A stretch of DNA of 64,000 nucleotides. Origin: Ampelomyces quisqualis. Taxonomy: Eukaryota > Ascomycota > Dothideomycetes > Pleosporales > Phaeosphaeriaceae. The translations under genes and the position numbers were made by a program. The DNA lies in assembly GCA_018398575.1 (NCBI GenBank), contig JAGTXZ010000003.1:62001-126000 (forward strand). The letters run 5' to 3'. Positions 1-13,650 of the stretch are shown here, piece by piece. Position 1 is the first letter of the stretch, and every line of letters starts with the position of its first letter. The notes beneath the pieces are model-generated. The model worked only from the letters and a program-made list of their open reading frames with translations. It was not told the DNA's origin and searched no databases.

Positions 1-40
1 ATCTTCTATCTAACTATTAAACTATCTAACTATTTATCTA

Positions 41-41
41 C

Positions 42-72
<31 letters not shown>

Positions 73-73
73 C
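41..73. repeat. CTAT microsatellite
   Basis: About eight uninterrupted tandem copies of the tetranucleotide CTAT. Imperfect CTAT-like sequence continues for some tens of bases on both sides. No gene is associated with it. Confidence 0.9.
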
Positions 74-192
74 ATACTATAAGCTATAGAAACCTATCTA
101 TCTATTTTATAGTATCTACTTTAAACTCTATTCTAGTAAGTTCTACTATATACTACTACTTATAAAATAAAACTAATATATATATTTAGAAA

Positions 193-642
193 ATGTCCTA
201 CTCTAAGCCTAATTATAATACTCTAGAAGCTAAAGAGTTTATTAAAACAAATCTCTCTAGTTTATCTTTAGTTTCTACCTATACTATAGGTAGAAAGGTA
301 TATAATCTTAGAGATTTGGAAAGTAATAAAGTAGTGTGCTTTTTAGCTTATCTAGTAAATTATAATAAGCTACCTAGCTTAGTTAACTATATTTATAATA
401 GAAGTAAGTATATCTTTTTAACGCTAGAAAAAAGAATTTACTAACTATAACTAGGCTTAGAACTAGGCTATACTAGATTTATTCTAATTATAGCTACTTC
501 TAATATAAAAGAAGAGTTCTACTTTAGTTATTATAACTCTAAAGTTATAGATAAAGTTATATACCTTAAAAATAAAGTAGACCTAGAGTCTCTAGTAAAG
601 GAAAGAGTTTCTAATATTTTAGAAAAAGAACTAGAAAAGTAA
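193..642 (+). pseudogene. Decayed ORF, unrecognised
   Basis: An ATG at 193 opens 83 codons to a TAA at 442-444. The same frame continues after a second TAA (448-450) and then stays open to a TAA at 640-642, giving 150 codons with only two internal stops. In DNA this AT-rich that is unusually open, and both internal TAAs could be former CAA codons. The conceptual product is rich in Lys, Glu, Leu and Tyr, with an acidic and basic C-terminal stretch that could be helical. No signal peptide, zinc motif or known family is visible. It is either a relic of a repeat-encoded protein or, less likely, a short AT-rich gene of 83 residues. No splice sites that would remove the stops are obvious. Confidence 0.35.
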
Positions 643-1370
643 GTTATATATATAATAATAAAAAGTACTTTAACTAATTCTATTTAGTATTCCTACCTTT
701 TTTAATAAAGAAACTCTTACTTTACTAGAAGAGTTAGAAGAAAATAGAGAAGAAGGAAGTAAGGAGTATAATATAGATACTACCTACTAGTTTCTTTTAA
801 TAATATATATTTTTCTTTATAGTTTTTTTCTTCTATTTCTTAAAAAATAGATTTTTTTTAAAAGAAGTAAAGGAACTTAGGCTAGCGTTTTTAAGTTTTA
901 AATCTTAGTACTTTAGTAAATCTCTAAATTATTTCTATACTTTACTATTATTTTTAGTTAGTATAGATTTACTTATTTTTAGAAAATATATTAAAATAGT
1001 ATAACACTATATAGTTTATATACTTATTTAAAAAAAGTTTCTTTTAACCTTTGTTTATAGAGATAATACTTTTTTATATATATTATAAAAAAAAAACTTA
1101 GGATTAACTTTTCTAGAAATTTATATTTTCTTATATTTACTTTACTTTATATAGATCTTTTTTCTTCTACTCTAGTTAGATAAATATATAACTAATAAGT
1201 TAAGTTTTACTTTATACTAAAGAGAGAATTTAAGTAAGAATTTTTAAAAAGCTTAAGTATAAAAAGTAAATAGAGATATTTATAGAAACTAATACTTATA
1301 CTAGAAAAGATACTTAAAAAAAAGAGACTTACTAGAAATATCTAACTAGTAAGTTTTTAACAAGCTATGA
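643..1370. other. AT-rich sequence without recognisable gene
   Basis: Very AT-rich DNA with stops in all frames and poly-A/poly-T runs. No conserved protein motif, RNA gene or repeat unit was seen. It leads directly into the 14-bp minisatellite. Confidence 0.6.
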
Positions 1371-4300
1371 GTTGGATAAAAGGGCCTAGATAAAACTTTT
1401 TTTTATAGCCTAGTAAGCTTTCTAGTACTATAAAAAACTAGTTATACTATTTTCTAGCTTAGTTATATATTCTGAAGCTATAGAAACTACTATAAAAAAA
1501 GGTTTAGATAAAAGAGCCTAGATAAAAGAGCCTAGATTAAAGGGCCTTAATAAAAGAGCCTAGATAAAAGAGCTTAGATAAAAGGGCCTAGATAAAACTT
1601 TTTTTTATAGCTTAGTAAGCTTTCTAGTATTATAGTATAGCTAGTTATAGTATTTTCTAGCTTAGTTATATATTATAGAGCTATATAAACTACTATAAAA
1701 AAAAGGCCTAGATAAAAGGGTCTCGATAAAACTTTTTTTTATAGCTTATTAAGCTTTCTAGTATTATAGTATAGCTAGTTATACAATTTCCTAGCTTAGT
1801 TATATATTAGAAAGCTATAAAAACTACTTTAGAAAAGGGCCTGGATAAAAGGGTCTAGATGAAAGGGCCTAGATAAAACTTTTTTTTGATAGCTTAGTAA
1901 GCTTTCTAGTATTATAGTATAGCTAGTTATACTATTTTCTAGCTTAGTTATATAGTAGAAAGCTATAAAAACTACTTTAAAAAAAGGGCCTAGATAAAAG
2001 GGCCTAGATAAAAGGGCCTAGATAAAACTTTTTTTTTATAGCTTAGTAAGCTTTGTAGTATTATAGTATAGCTAGTTATACTTTTTTCTAGCTTAGTTAT
2101 ATAGTAGAAAGCTATAAAAACTACTTTAAAAAAAGGGCCTAGATAAAAGGGCCTAGATAAAAGGGTCTAGATAAAAGGGTCTAGATAAAAGGGCCTAGAT
2201 AAAACTTTTTTCTTATAGCTTAGTAAGCTTTCTAGTATTATAGTATAGCTAGTTATACAATTTTCTAGCTTAGTTATATATAGGAGAGCTATAAAAACAC
2301 CTTTAAAAAAAGGGCCTAGATAAAAGGGCCTAGATAAAAGGGCCTAGATAAAACTTTTTTTTTATAGCTTAGTAAGCTTTGTAGTATTATAGTATAGCTA
2401 GTTATACTATTTTCTAGCTTAGTTATATAGTAGAAAGCTATAAAAACTACTTTAAAAAAAGGGCCTAGATGAAAGGGCCTAGATAAAAGGGTCTAGATAA
2501 AAGGGCCTAGATAAAACTTTTTTTTTATAGCTTAGTAAGCTTTCTAGTATTATAGTATAGCTAGTTATACAATTTTCTAGCTTAGTTATATAGTAGAAAG
2601 CTATAAAAACTACTTTGAAAAAAGGGCCTAGATAAAAGGGCCTAGATAAAAGGGCCTAGATAAAAGGGTCTAGATAAAAGGGCCTAGATAAAACTTTTTT
2701 TTGATAGCTTAGTAAGCTTTCTAGTATTATAGTATAGCTAGTTATACTATTTTCTAGCTTGGTTATATAGTAGAAAGCTATAAAAACTACTTTAAAAAAA
2801 GGGCCTAGATAAAAGGGCCTAGATAGAAGGTTCTAGATAAAAGGGCCTAGATAAAACTTTTTTTTGATAGCTTAGTAAGCTTTCTAGTATTATAGTATAG
2901 CTAGTTATACTATTTTCTAGCTTAGTTATATAGTACAAAGCTATAAAAACTACTTTAAAAAAAGGGCCTAGATAAAAGAGTCTAGATAAAAGGGTCTAGA
3001 TAAAAGGGCCTAGATAAAACTTTTTTTTTATAGCTTAGTAAGCTTTCTAGTATTATAGTATAGCTAGTTATACAATTTTCTAGCTTAGTTATATATAGGA
3101 AAGCTATAAAAACAACTTTAAAAAAAGGGCCTAGATAAAAGGGCCTAGATAAAAGGGCCTAGATAAAAGAGTCTAGATAAAAGGGTCTAGATAAAAGGGC
3201 CTAGATAAAACTTTTTTTTTATAGCTTAGTAAGCTTTCTAGTATTATAGTATAGCTAGTTATACAATTTTCTAGCTTAGTTATATATAGGAAAGCTATAA
3301 AAACAACTTTAAAAAAAGGGCCTAGATAAAAGGGCCTAGATAAAAGGGCCTAGATAAAAGAGTCTAGATAAAAGGGTCTAGATAAAAGGGCCTAGATAAA
3401 ACTTTTTTTTTATAGCTTAGTAAGCTTTCTAGTATTATAGTATAGCTAGTTATACAATTTTCTAGCTTAGTTATATATAGGAAAGCTATAAAAACAACTT
3501 TAAAAAAAGAGTCTAGATAAAAGGGCCTAGATAAAAGGGCCTAGATAAAACTTTTTTTTTAAGGTTGAGTAAGCTTTCTAGTATTATAGTATAGTTACTT
3601 ATACTATTTTCTAGCTAAGTTATCTTATATAGAGCTATTAAAACTACTTTAAAAAAAGGGCCTAGATAAAAGAGTCTAGATAAAAGGGTCTAGATAAAAG
3701 GGTCTAGATAAAAGAGTCTAGATAAAAGAGTCTAGATAAAAGGGCCTAGATAAAAGGGCCTAGATAAAACTTTTTTTTTAAGGTTGAGTAGGCTTTCTGC
3801 TATAATAATATAGCTACTTATAGTATTTTCTTGCTTAGTTATATTATATAAAGCTATAAACACTACTTTGAAAAAAAGAGCCTAGATAAAAGAGTCTAGA
3901 TAAAAGAGTCTAGATAAAAGAGTCTAGATAAAAGGGCCTAGATAAAAGGGCCTAGATAAAACTTTTTTTTTAAGGTTGAGTAAGCTTTCTAGTATTATAG
4001 TATAGTTACTTATACTATTTTCTAGCTAAGTTATCTTATATAGAGCTATTAAAACTACTTTAAAAAAAGGGCCTAGATAAAAGAGTCTAGATAAAAGGGT
4101 CTAGATAAAAGGGTCTAGATAAAAGGGCCTAGATAAAACTTTTTTTTTTAAGGTTTAGTCGGCTTTCTACTATAATACTATAGCTAGTTATAGTATTTTC
4201 TAGCTTAGTTATATTGTATAAAGCTATAAAAACTACTTTAAAAAAAAGAGCCTAGATAAAAGAGTCTAGATAAAAGGGTCTAGATACAAGAGTCTAGATA

Positions 4301-5540
4301 AAAGGGCCTAGATAAAAGGGCCTAGATAAAACTTTTTTTTTAAGGTTTAGTAGGCTTTTTGCTATAATAATATAGCTACTTATAGTATTTTCTTGCTTAG
4401 TTATATTATATAAAGCTATAAAAACTACTTTAAAAAAAAGAGCCTAGATAAAAGAGTCTAGATAAAAGGGTCTAGATAAAAGAGTCTAGATAAAAGGGCC
4501 TAGATAAAAGGGCCTAGATAAAACTTTTTTTTTAAGGTTTAGTAAGCTTTCTAGTATTATAGTATAGTTACTTATACTATTTTCTAGCTAAGTTATCTTA
4601 TATAGAGCTATTAAAACTACTTTAAAAAAAGGGCCTAGATAAAAGAGTCTAGATAAAAGGGTCTAGATAAAAGGGTCTAGATAAAAGGGCCTAGATAAAA
4701 CTTTTTTTTTTAAGGTTTAGTCGGCTTTCTACTATAATACTATAGCTAGTTATAGTATTTTCTAGCTTAGTTATATTGTATAAAGCTATAAAAACTACTT
4801 TAAAAAAAAGAGCCTAGATAAAAGAGTCTAGATAAAAGGGTCTAGATACAAGAGTCTAGATAAAAGGGCCTAGATAAAAGGGCCTAGATAAAACTTTTTT
4901 TTTAAGGTTTAGTAGGCTTTTTGCTATAATAATATAGCTACTTATAGTATTTTCTTGCTTAGTTATATTATATAAAGCTATAAAAACTACTTTAAAAAAA
5001 AGAGCCTAGATAAAAGAGTCTAGATAAAAGGGTCTAGATAAAAGAGTCTAGATAAAAGGGCCTAGATAAAAGGGCCTAGATAAAACTTTTTTTTTAAGGT
5101 TTAGTAGGCTTTCTACTATAATAATATAGCTAGTTATAGTATTTTTTAGCTTAGTTATATTATATAAAGCTATAAAAACTACTTTAAAAAAAAGAGCCTA
5201 GATAAAAGGGTCTAGATAAAAGAGCCTAGATAAAACTTTTTTTTTAAGGTTTAGTTAGCTTTCTACTATAATACTATAGCTAGTTATAGATAAGAAAGCT
5301 ATAAAAACTACTTTATAAAAAAGGGCCTAGATAAAAGGGTCTAGATAAAAGGGTCTAGATAAAAGGGTCTAGATAAAAGGGCCTAGATTAACTTTTTTTT
5401 TATGGTTTAGTAGGCTACTGCTAAGGCTAGTAAGGTGCTAGTAGTAGTAGTAGTACTAGTAGAAGGTCTACTAAGGTGCTAAAGGCTTCTAGAGGCGCTA
5501 GGGCCAAAAGGGTCTAGATGCTCAAAAGGGCCTAGATAAC
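1371..5540. repeat. Higher-order minisatellite, 14-bp core unit
   Basis: The basic unit is a 14-mer, AGGGCCTAGATAAA, with variants GGGTCTAG, GAGTCTAG and GAGCCTAG. It occurs in runs of about two to eight copies. Each run ends in AAAAC plus a T8-T9 tract and is followed by a spacer of roughly 110 bp beginning TATAGCTTAGTAAGCTTTC or TAAGGTTTAGTAGGCTTTC. About two dozen such blocks follow each other with spacings of roughly 140-220 bp. Neighbouring blocks can be almost identical. A 562-bp three-block period is repeated at about 3,961-4,522 and 4,523-5,084. The repeats decay after 5,400, where TAG/CTA trinucleotide runs appear. The unit does not match the common fungal telomere repeat. Function unknown. 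Confidence 0.92.
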
Positions 5541-8039
5541 ATGTCTGGATAACCTGTTAGGTAAGAGTAATATTGCCTACAATAAAACACTCTCTTTCTC
5601 TACCTAGAGGTAGTAACAAATTCTCTATAAAGCTTAGGTATAGTGTGCTTAAGCAGTACAGAGAATAACTATAAGATCCTGCTAAATTAGAAAGGCTTAG
5701 ATTGCAGTTTAGGAGCGTGTAAACAGAATTTAGAGAAAATTAACTCTACGCCTAGTGCTAGAGGAATACTATGTAGTAGATTTAATATAATAGTATATAG
5801 TAGTCCTTAGAGGTGTTTGCAGTAGGCAATACAGCGCTAAAGAGAGTAGGTGTAGAGTGTGTAGAGAAGAAGGGTGTTTTGTTAAGAGCAATAGCCTGCG
5901 CAGATACTTACTGTTTAGGTTTCTAAGACTAGTAGCGCTAAAGTAAAGGTAGCGCTGCTGCTACTTTACTGTAGTTAGCTCGCAATTATATGCTAGTTAC
6001 TGCAAGTAGTTAGTTGCGCTAACATCTGTGTATTTGCTCTATAAGAATTACTTACAGGTAGGTTTTATAGATTTTAAGCAGTTAAGTAGTCTTGTAGAGC
6101 ATTTTAAGGTATTTAATAAGGGCAAGTAAGTAAGTATAGTAATTTAGATTGCCTACTAGTGCTAAGATTACTAGCGCATAATTTGAAACGTTAGGATACG
6201 TAATGTTACCTTGCTGTTGTCTAGATTAAAACGCCTTCTGCTGTTGCCTACGCCTAAATACCTTCTCTACTGCTACGTGTACTACATATTATTGCAGCTA
6301 GATCTAGTACAATCTATGCTAGTTTCCTAAATTACTATAGAGAGAATAAAAACAGGTTATAGTTATAACTAAGTAGACAAAGAGCTGTAGGACTAGTAGA
6401 TGCACAGGAGAATAGACGTGCCTTAACGTTAGGAAAAGAGCTAGTATTTTCTTTTTTAGCTTGTCTACAGTAGTATGTTTAGAGATAAATATATTAGATT
6501 TTTAAATTTTTGTTGCATAACATGTTTAAAGGAAGGTAGAAGAGCACTGTTTTATGCAGAGTAAATTAGCAGAAGCTGTAATAGTTACTAAGGATTATTA
6601 TATACTACGTAGACAGATAGTAGGTAATGCAAGAAAAATAGCTTATACTTAATTAATTAATACGTCTCTAGCATCTAAGGTGCAATAGCCTACGTGTAAG
6701 TATTATTGTTCTAACGTATTGTAAGCTAGTAAGAAAGGAGAAGAAATTAATAGTAGTAACGTTGCTCTTGCAGAAAGACCCTCTATAGTATAATAGGGCT
6801 AGTATTAGATTCTAAAAGGCATGCTGTCTACTTAGGCACGTTAGGTACTCTGCTTCTACACGTAGGAATAGGTTATCTAATTAACGTTATAAGCAATACA
6901 GCCTATAGGTTTTTCTTCTACTAGAGTAACTAACTTAAAAAAATACTATACAAAGTCTGCGTTCTTTGCGCTATCTAATTCTCTACAGGTCTTGTCTGCA
7001 ACGCGCTAAATCTATATTTCTCTTACCTTCTTATAGTATTTCTAAAGGCAGGCCTAAGTATTAAGAATTGTATAAGAAAAGGTGTAGTTAGTGCTGCACT
7101 CTAGGCAATTGCAATTTCTCCTAGTAGTAGAGTTAAACTACTTAGCATAGAGACTTATTAGTATAGCGCACTAGAAATACTGTCCTTTAGGTAGGTTTCC
7201 TTATAGTTTGTCTTGTTAGTACTTAGCTACTACGTCTTTAGTAAATGCGTTACACTTAGCTTTAGAATAATTGCATAGTTCTTAGTTTGTAAAACACTTA
7301 ACATAGTTATTAGTCTACTAATCTTCTGTTTTGCAAAGCTTTTTTAGAAGCTAGGCAGCCTTTTGCTATAAGGTAACTGCCTAGTCTTAGTTAAAGGTAA
7401 GCGTGCGTTCTACCCAAGCTTTTTTACTACTATTAGGTTTGCATAAGGCTATTAGGGTAGATAGCTGCAGGCTAGAAAACATGCCTAATAGGTAGTGTTA
7501 GTGCTAATTTGTGTGCTTAGGTTAGAAATTAAACTTTAACTATAGATTTGTTTATAAGCAGGTCTCTTGTTAAAATGTGTAGTAGGTGTAGTAACTATAG
7601 AAAAGGCTTCTGCGCTGTTAGAGCTGTTTTCTAGTGTAAGTAATTTCTCTTATATTGTTATTTATTAACAGAAAGAGGAGAATATTACTAATAGTAGTTA
7701 GTCTGCTGTAGGTTGTAGGGTGCAATAGAGCTGCGTAGTAGCACTGTTATCTAGATAAGTTTGTTTTGCAGGTATAGCTGCAGGCGTAGCTACTATACTA
7801 ACCTGTTTGTAGGTAGTGCTTAGGTTAGCACAGGAGCAACATAGTACTTTATTAGAACAGTAATAGACGCGCAACGTGTTGCTGTTAATATACTAATTAA
7901 TAGAGATATAAAGGTATCTAGACTTTGTTCTACCTCTCTTAACAATATCCTTAATAATTTAGCAGATGCTAAGAGTTTGTTTTGGTAGAAAGAAATGTAT
8001 ACTAGCAACAATAATAATTCTTGCAATATATTGTTTTTT

Positions 8040-9000
8040 ATTGCAGCTGCTGCAGCCTGTTTTTTGTAAGTAGGTTAAAAGGTAGTTAGAGTATCTAAAC
8101 TAGATTACAAGACTAATACCTAGTATATTAACTCTAGCGTTAAAAGTAGTAGTTGCTACAAGAACACTATACTAAGCTGTAGTAAATTTAGCTTACACCT
8201 TGCTGCGCTCTTAGTTTAATATTTAGCTATAGTAGTAATGCGCGCCTAAGCGCTTACTAAGCTTCTTAGCTATACTTGTTATAAGAACGTATATAAGAAT
8301 CTTCTTATAGAAACTCTTTTCTGCCTCTACGTATTTAGCTATATTTTTAATAGACAATTTAGGTAGAGAAGACAGAGTGTGTACGTTATATTAGATGTTC
8401 TTTTAAACAGTTAGCTCTTAGAAGACGTCTACTATGCTACTTACACTAAGTATTCTAAACGCTTCTTCTTAGGCTGCTAGTAGTACAGTTGCTAATAGTA
8501 GAGTAATAAGAACTACGTAGCAAGTAAGTTTTCTAATCTGCAATAGCTATAGACAATACTTGTAGTTGTTTATAAGAACGTAATAAAACTTGTCTAATAC
8601 TATACGCTCTAGTCTACCTAAGCCTTAGAGACAGCTAATAAGAGTATAGAATTAAGAGAAACTAAGATGTTCTAGTATAGCAAATAAGACACGCGCTGTT
8701 TTGTTAAACACTTAGGCTCTAAATATAGAGAAAGAAAGATACAGCTATTTGTACTGCTAGGTTAAATTAGTTTAAAAAGCAACTAGTAGTGTAATAACAA
8801 TAGTTTGTTTATATTTGCTATAGTAAGTAAGAAGAAGAAAGGTAAGGCTCTTTTTACTGCCTGTACTAGTAATATAGGTAACTACTAGATACTCTGCTAA
8901 GATACGCTCTAGGACAGCGCGCTGTTGTCTTCTAAAATTAGCGTTCCTACTAAAGTTCTCTCTTAGCAATATCTTGGTATTAATGCTGTATAATATAGGG
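8040..9000 (-). pseudogene. RecQ-family DNA helicase relic
   Basis: The frame at 8,969-8,772 is still open for 65 codons. It begins with a RecQ-type FRRQQ segment (residues 12-16), then a Walker A-like TGSKKS (residues 36-41, expected TGSGKS), then the IVITLLVAF segment corresponding to motif Ia. Reading through TAG/TAA stops towards lower coordinates, a degenerate DEAH-box equivalent (LERIVLDKFY) lies near 8,580-8,612. A second RecA-like lobe resembling the VIVATNAFGLGID motif lies near 8,090-8,170. Motif order and spacing fit RecQ helicases. The Walker A glycine and the DEAH acidic residues are altered and many stops are present, so the copy is dead. A similar gene is typical of telomere-linked helicases in fungi; whether this copy is subtelomeric cannot be told from the window. 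Confidence 0.75.
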
Positions 9001-12000
9001 TGTAGCGCAGTCTTCTTATTGTACTCTTCTTAACCAAGCGCTTTTAGCAGCAAGAATCCTAGGTTATAGTGCTAATCTATTAAAACTTTAAAGAAGGTCT
9101 AGGTAGTGTTGTTTTGCAAGTAGAAGACTAAGGCAGTCTTAGCTGCGTAGATTCTATAGCTAGTGTTTAGAGTGTAATTGGCCTGTTGTTCTACTGTATC
9201 TAAGTATACTTCTTTAGCAGCTTTCTTAACTTCCTCTAGTAAAAGTACTTAGATCTTAGCCTTGCAGTTATCTTTGTAACAGCTAAACGTAACTAGTATG
9301 TAACGCATAATAAGAGAAGAAGCCTTTGTACTAAGATACTGCAATGTAGCCTTCTTTATAGTAGTAGTAACGTAGGATAAGGTTGCGTGTTAACAACTAG
9401 ACTTGTTAGGCTACAAGAAAGCGCTACGTGCTTAGTAGTAGTAAGACGTAGGTGTAGTATCTATAGATTAAGTAGTAATAGTTTAATAGAAGAGTTAGAT
9501 AAGCTATATATACTTTACAACAAGAGTGCTTATCTTATAAGGTAGAAAACAATATGCTATCTTAAGAGATTTGTTATAGTTATAGCCTTTGTAGTACTAG
9601 AGTATAACTACTACAAGTCCTTAGAATATAAATAAGTTTTAGTTCCTATTAGATATAGAGTTCTGTAGCTAGACGCTTAACAATTCTGTTAAGTAGGCTA
9701 GTTGTCTACTTGTAAAGTAAATAAGCAGAAATAATAGTTAGAGAAAGTTGTCTACGCGCGCACTATACCTTTTAATTTAGTAAAAATTGTCTAGATTGTT
9801 AATGCGCAAGTTCTTGTAGGTATTGTCTTAAGAGGCAATAAACTCTTGTTACTGCACAAAAGCAGATCTATAGCTAAGGCTTTTGTGTGTAAAAGAGAAC
9901 AGATTGTAACTAATTGTGCTGTTACTAGAGTTGCATAGAACAGTATTCTATAGGATAGAAGGCAGGTTACTTGTCTTAGTAACAAACGTTAACTCTGTAA
10001 CTAGAGATTCTGCGCAGTAGTAGAAACCCTAGACTATACTAACAAAGTGTTTAAAGGATATTGTAATATAATAGATAGTTACTGTTAAACTATTCTATTA
10101 AACAAAGGCATCTAACGTCTTACTATACTAGAATTAGGCAATATAATGCAAAGTAGTAATAACCTAGTTTATTATAGTAGAATATTTAGATATTCTGTAT
10201 TAGAGAACCTATAACTTAAATGCGTTACTACTAGTAGTAGCATTAGTCTCTAACGCAAAGTGCTGTATCTTAGCCCTTTTCTGTTTCTAGATAATCTAGT
10301 CTACTTTAAATAGTTATAGATTCTGTTCTTTTTATATAACAGTACTTAGTGTTTTAACTGCTGTACTAGCTAGTTCTTTAAGGTAGAGTTTATAGTAGGC
10401 TGTAAACTTTGCATGTTTCTTAATAGTAGAGCAGTTAGTTACAAAATTGTATGCTTTGCAGAATTTCTTGTCTTAGGCGTTAACAGTAAGAAACGCAAAG
10501 AAGGTAACTATAGCTAGGTTAAAATTGCGTTGCAGTGCAGTCTGCTCTAAAAGCGCTATCTAGAAATTGTGATATAGGCCTTCTAATACGTCTAGTTTGC
10601 TTCTCTTGTGTTTTGTCTCTACTTTAGGATACTTAGAGTAGAGGCTGTCTAAGTAGGCCTAGATAGGCCTCTAAGTGCATAACTAGTACTTAGTTACGTT
10701 AAGAGTAGGTAGCTAAGAAACAATATTGTTAAATACGTTGTAAAAGAATATAAAAATTGTAACAATTGTGCTACTGTAGCAATTGTTAAATCTCTAGTAG
10801 AGTAGCAGAGGTGTAACAGGAATGTGCTGCAGGTACTCTTGCATAACCTAAATCTAGGCCTAGCAAGATGTTAGAAAAACATAATATTAGTATACTAACA
10901 TTATACTTTTTACTACGTTAGCTAAGTACTATAGTTAAGCAGAGCGTCCTAGTTTTATATATTTACAAACAGTTTCCTATTTTATATCTGCTACGCAGCG
11001 CTAGAACTACATGTGTTCTAGGTATAGGTAGGTTTATTAGTTAGGGACAGTTGGTATAATAGCGTTTACGCGCTTTTGTTCTTCTCTAACTCTTGTTTCT
11101 ACTGCAAGAAACTGCGCCTCTAAAGTAGCAAGTTATATTAACGCAGGGTTAATAATATTCTGTAGGTTAAGAGTAACTAGAACAGTTTTATTAGGTATTA
11201 GGTCTTTTTCTACAACTGCCTCCTCTATGTAGACAGGCGTAGTTTCTTTAACAACCTTAAAATATCTAGTAATATAGGTAGTTGCAGGTTGTAACTTCCT
11301 TGCAAAAAACTACTAACTGTATACTACTTGCTACTATTTACTCTACTACTCTAGTTGTTATTTATTGCTTAATATAGCAGAGGTAAATAGCTTATGTTTA
11401 GCATAGAAGTAGGTCTTTATGTTCTTAATTGCAGTTTTGCTAGTGCAAATAGTGCTGTATTACTTGCACTTTAGTAAATCCTAATAGATTTTAAGACTAA
11501 AAATAGCTAGGATAGGTTTGCTTAAAATATGCAAATAGGCTAGCTAAACATAGAGATGCTTGCGCTAGGTGTTAACAAAGGCTTAAAAGGCTTCTCTTTC
11601 TTTAATAGTAGTGTAATTAGCGTGTTTAGAATTAAAGTGTTGCTAGACACTAGCAGGATTAAGGCAATATTAATAATAAGAACAAATAATAATACTGTAG
11701 CTAGAAAGAGAGTATAAGCAAATATAAGTATAGACAGATATAGCGCTGCTTTGCACTTAATAGAATAGTGCTGTAAAGAAAGGAGAGTTTTTTACGCTTC
11801 TGTAGCGTAATAACTATAAGATAATTTTATTAAGAGAAAAGTGTTTAAATCTAACCTATTTTAGTTAATGCAGGTTTTTTTTTAAGAAGGCTTAGCAAGC
11901 AGCAAACAAGAGTATGTTGCTACCTAGCTAACGCGCACTATTTCTACACATTTTAGTAAGTACTTCTAGGCTAAGTATTTCTTAATAGCAGTTAGGTCTA

Positions 12001-12029
12001 CTCTAAATTTTATCTCTTAAGATATATTC

Positions 12030-13650
12030 TAACACGTGTTAGAGGCAAGAGTAGTGCAGGCTGTAGATAACGCTTTAGATAGAACTAAAAAAGCAATGTA
12101 TGCCTAGGTTCTAGACAAGTATAACTTGCTAGAGGTATTTTTTACTAAGAACCTATATAATACCCTACTATAGATATGCAAGCAAACAAACTAAACAACG
12201 TTACTAAAAATTGTTAATAACGTTTATAACAACCTGCGCATGCTTATGCCTTAGGCTAATATTTATAACTAAGTAAGCAAGAAAGAAACAGTTAATAAGG
12301 TACAGGTCTGCAGTTTAGTAGTAGTAGACAAGGTAGACACTGCTAGATCTAGGACTAGCAGAAAAAGATAGAAGAAAGAAAAGATAACGCAATAAGTAAA
12401 AAAGGCCCTAGTTAAGAAGATAAACTTAGCACTTGTGCAGACTATAGCAAGTAAGCAGAATTAGGAAGTTACGCAGCGCATAATTAGTAGGACAGTAGAA
12501 GAGCAGCGTTATTACACGTACGCAAAATTGTTGCCTAGTATAAGAGTTACTACAGTTTCTTAGATAATTAGCAAGGCTCTGTCTGTAGGTTTAATAGAGG
12601 CATTCTAGGATTAGTAGGATGTCTTAAGAATTTAGAAACAACAACGTAGTAGAGAACGCAAGTTATTCTATTAGGTAGCAGTAGCAAGAAGTGCACTAGC
12701 TATACAAGCGTATAATAATAATATGTTGCTTATAAGAGGTAGTCTAAGTTCTTAGATAGTTCTATCCTAGCACTAGGATTGCAACACTATAGATAAGTAG
12801 GGTCTAACACTTTTGCAACGTAAGAGATAGAAGTATAAGGTAGTAGAGGCAGAGAAATTAAAGGTAGATAGTATTACAGATAAAATAAGGTAGCAATAGA
12901 AACTAGATGCGCTATATAAGAAATATATAACGCTAGAAAGAGAAATATAAAAGCTTAATATAGGCACTAGAGTAAGAGGACAACGTTATAATACTCTAGT
13001 AAAGGAGCATTTGTTCTAGTGCGCATATAAGGACAACAATAGCAATCTACTAACAAAGAAACAAAATACTAATCTTTGGCTGTGTTTTAGGCAGTTGTTA
13101 GATTAGAGAAAACAATAGAATATTATTAAAGTGCTTGCAGAAAGCGTTAGAATCTTTAGTTTGCTGCTAAAGAGTTTAATTACAAATGCGTAGATTAAAC
13201 AAATATTAACACAAACGCGTATGCGTTAGTAGATAGAAATAGTAATAGAGTGTAACAAGGACGTACCTGTAATTACAGCTAAGATAGAGCTACTCTTCTT
13301 AGCTTATATAGATAAAAGTAAGCTTCTGTTAGAGTTTCTCTTTCTAGAGTAACTAGACAAGTTTTATACGTTGTGCTTATTAGCTTTGTTTAAAGAGTAA
13401 GTTTCTACAGCAAGAGTTATTACATAGCTAACTATAGTAGTAAAGTAAATATATTAGATAGCAAATCTTAGAGTAGAGAAGTCTAGAGTTTAGAGGTCTT
13501 AAATACACAAATAGGGAGAATTATATTAGGAAGTAATAAAGAAAAGTTAGAGAATTCTTTATCTAAAGAGTAAAGTATTATAGGTACATTAAGACGTGTT
13601 AAAGCAGGTGTAACAGGTAAATGCTAGAGAGAAAGAGTGTTTAGATAGAG
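12030..13650 (+). pseudogene. Long plus-strand relic frame, unrecognised
   Basis: Reading through TAG and TAA gives a Lys/Gln/Leu-rich conceptual protein of several hundred residues. It has a basic, probably coiled-coil centre (about 12,350-13,000) and a Leu-rich C-terminal part. It diverges from the helicase relic on the other strand and ends close to the 26-bp minisatellite. No family was recognised. It may encode a second protein of the helicase-bearing element. Exact ends are uncertain because frame changes cannot be excluded. Confidence 0.4.

Noticed and set aside
1371..5540. CRISPR-like or telomeric array
   Set aside because: Units are contiguous with no unique spacers, the host is a fungus, and the 14-mer does not match TTAGGG-type telomere repeats.
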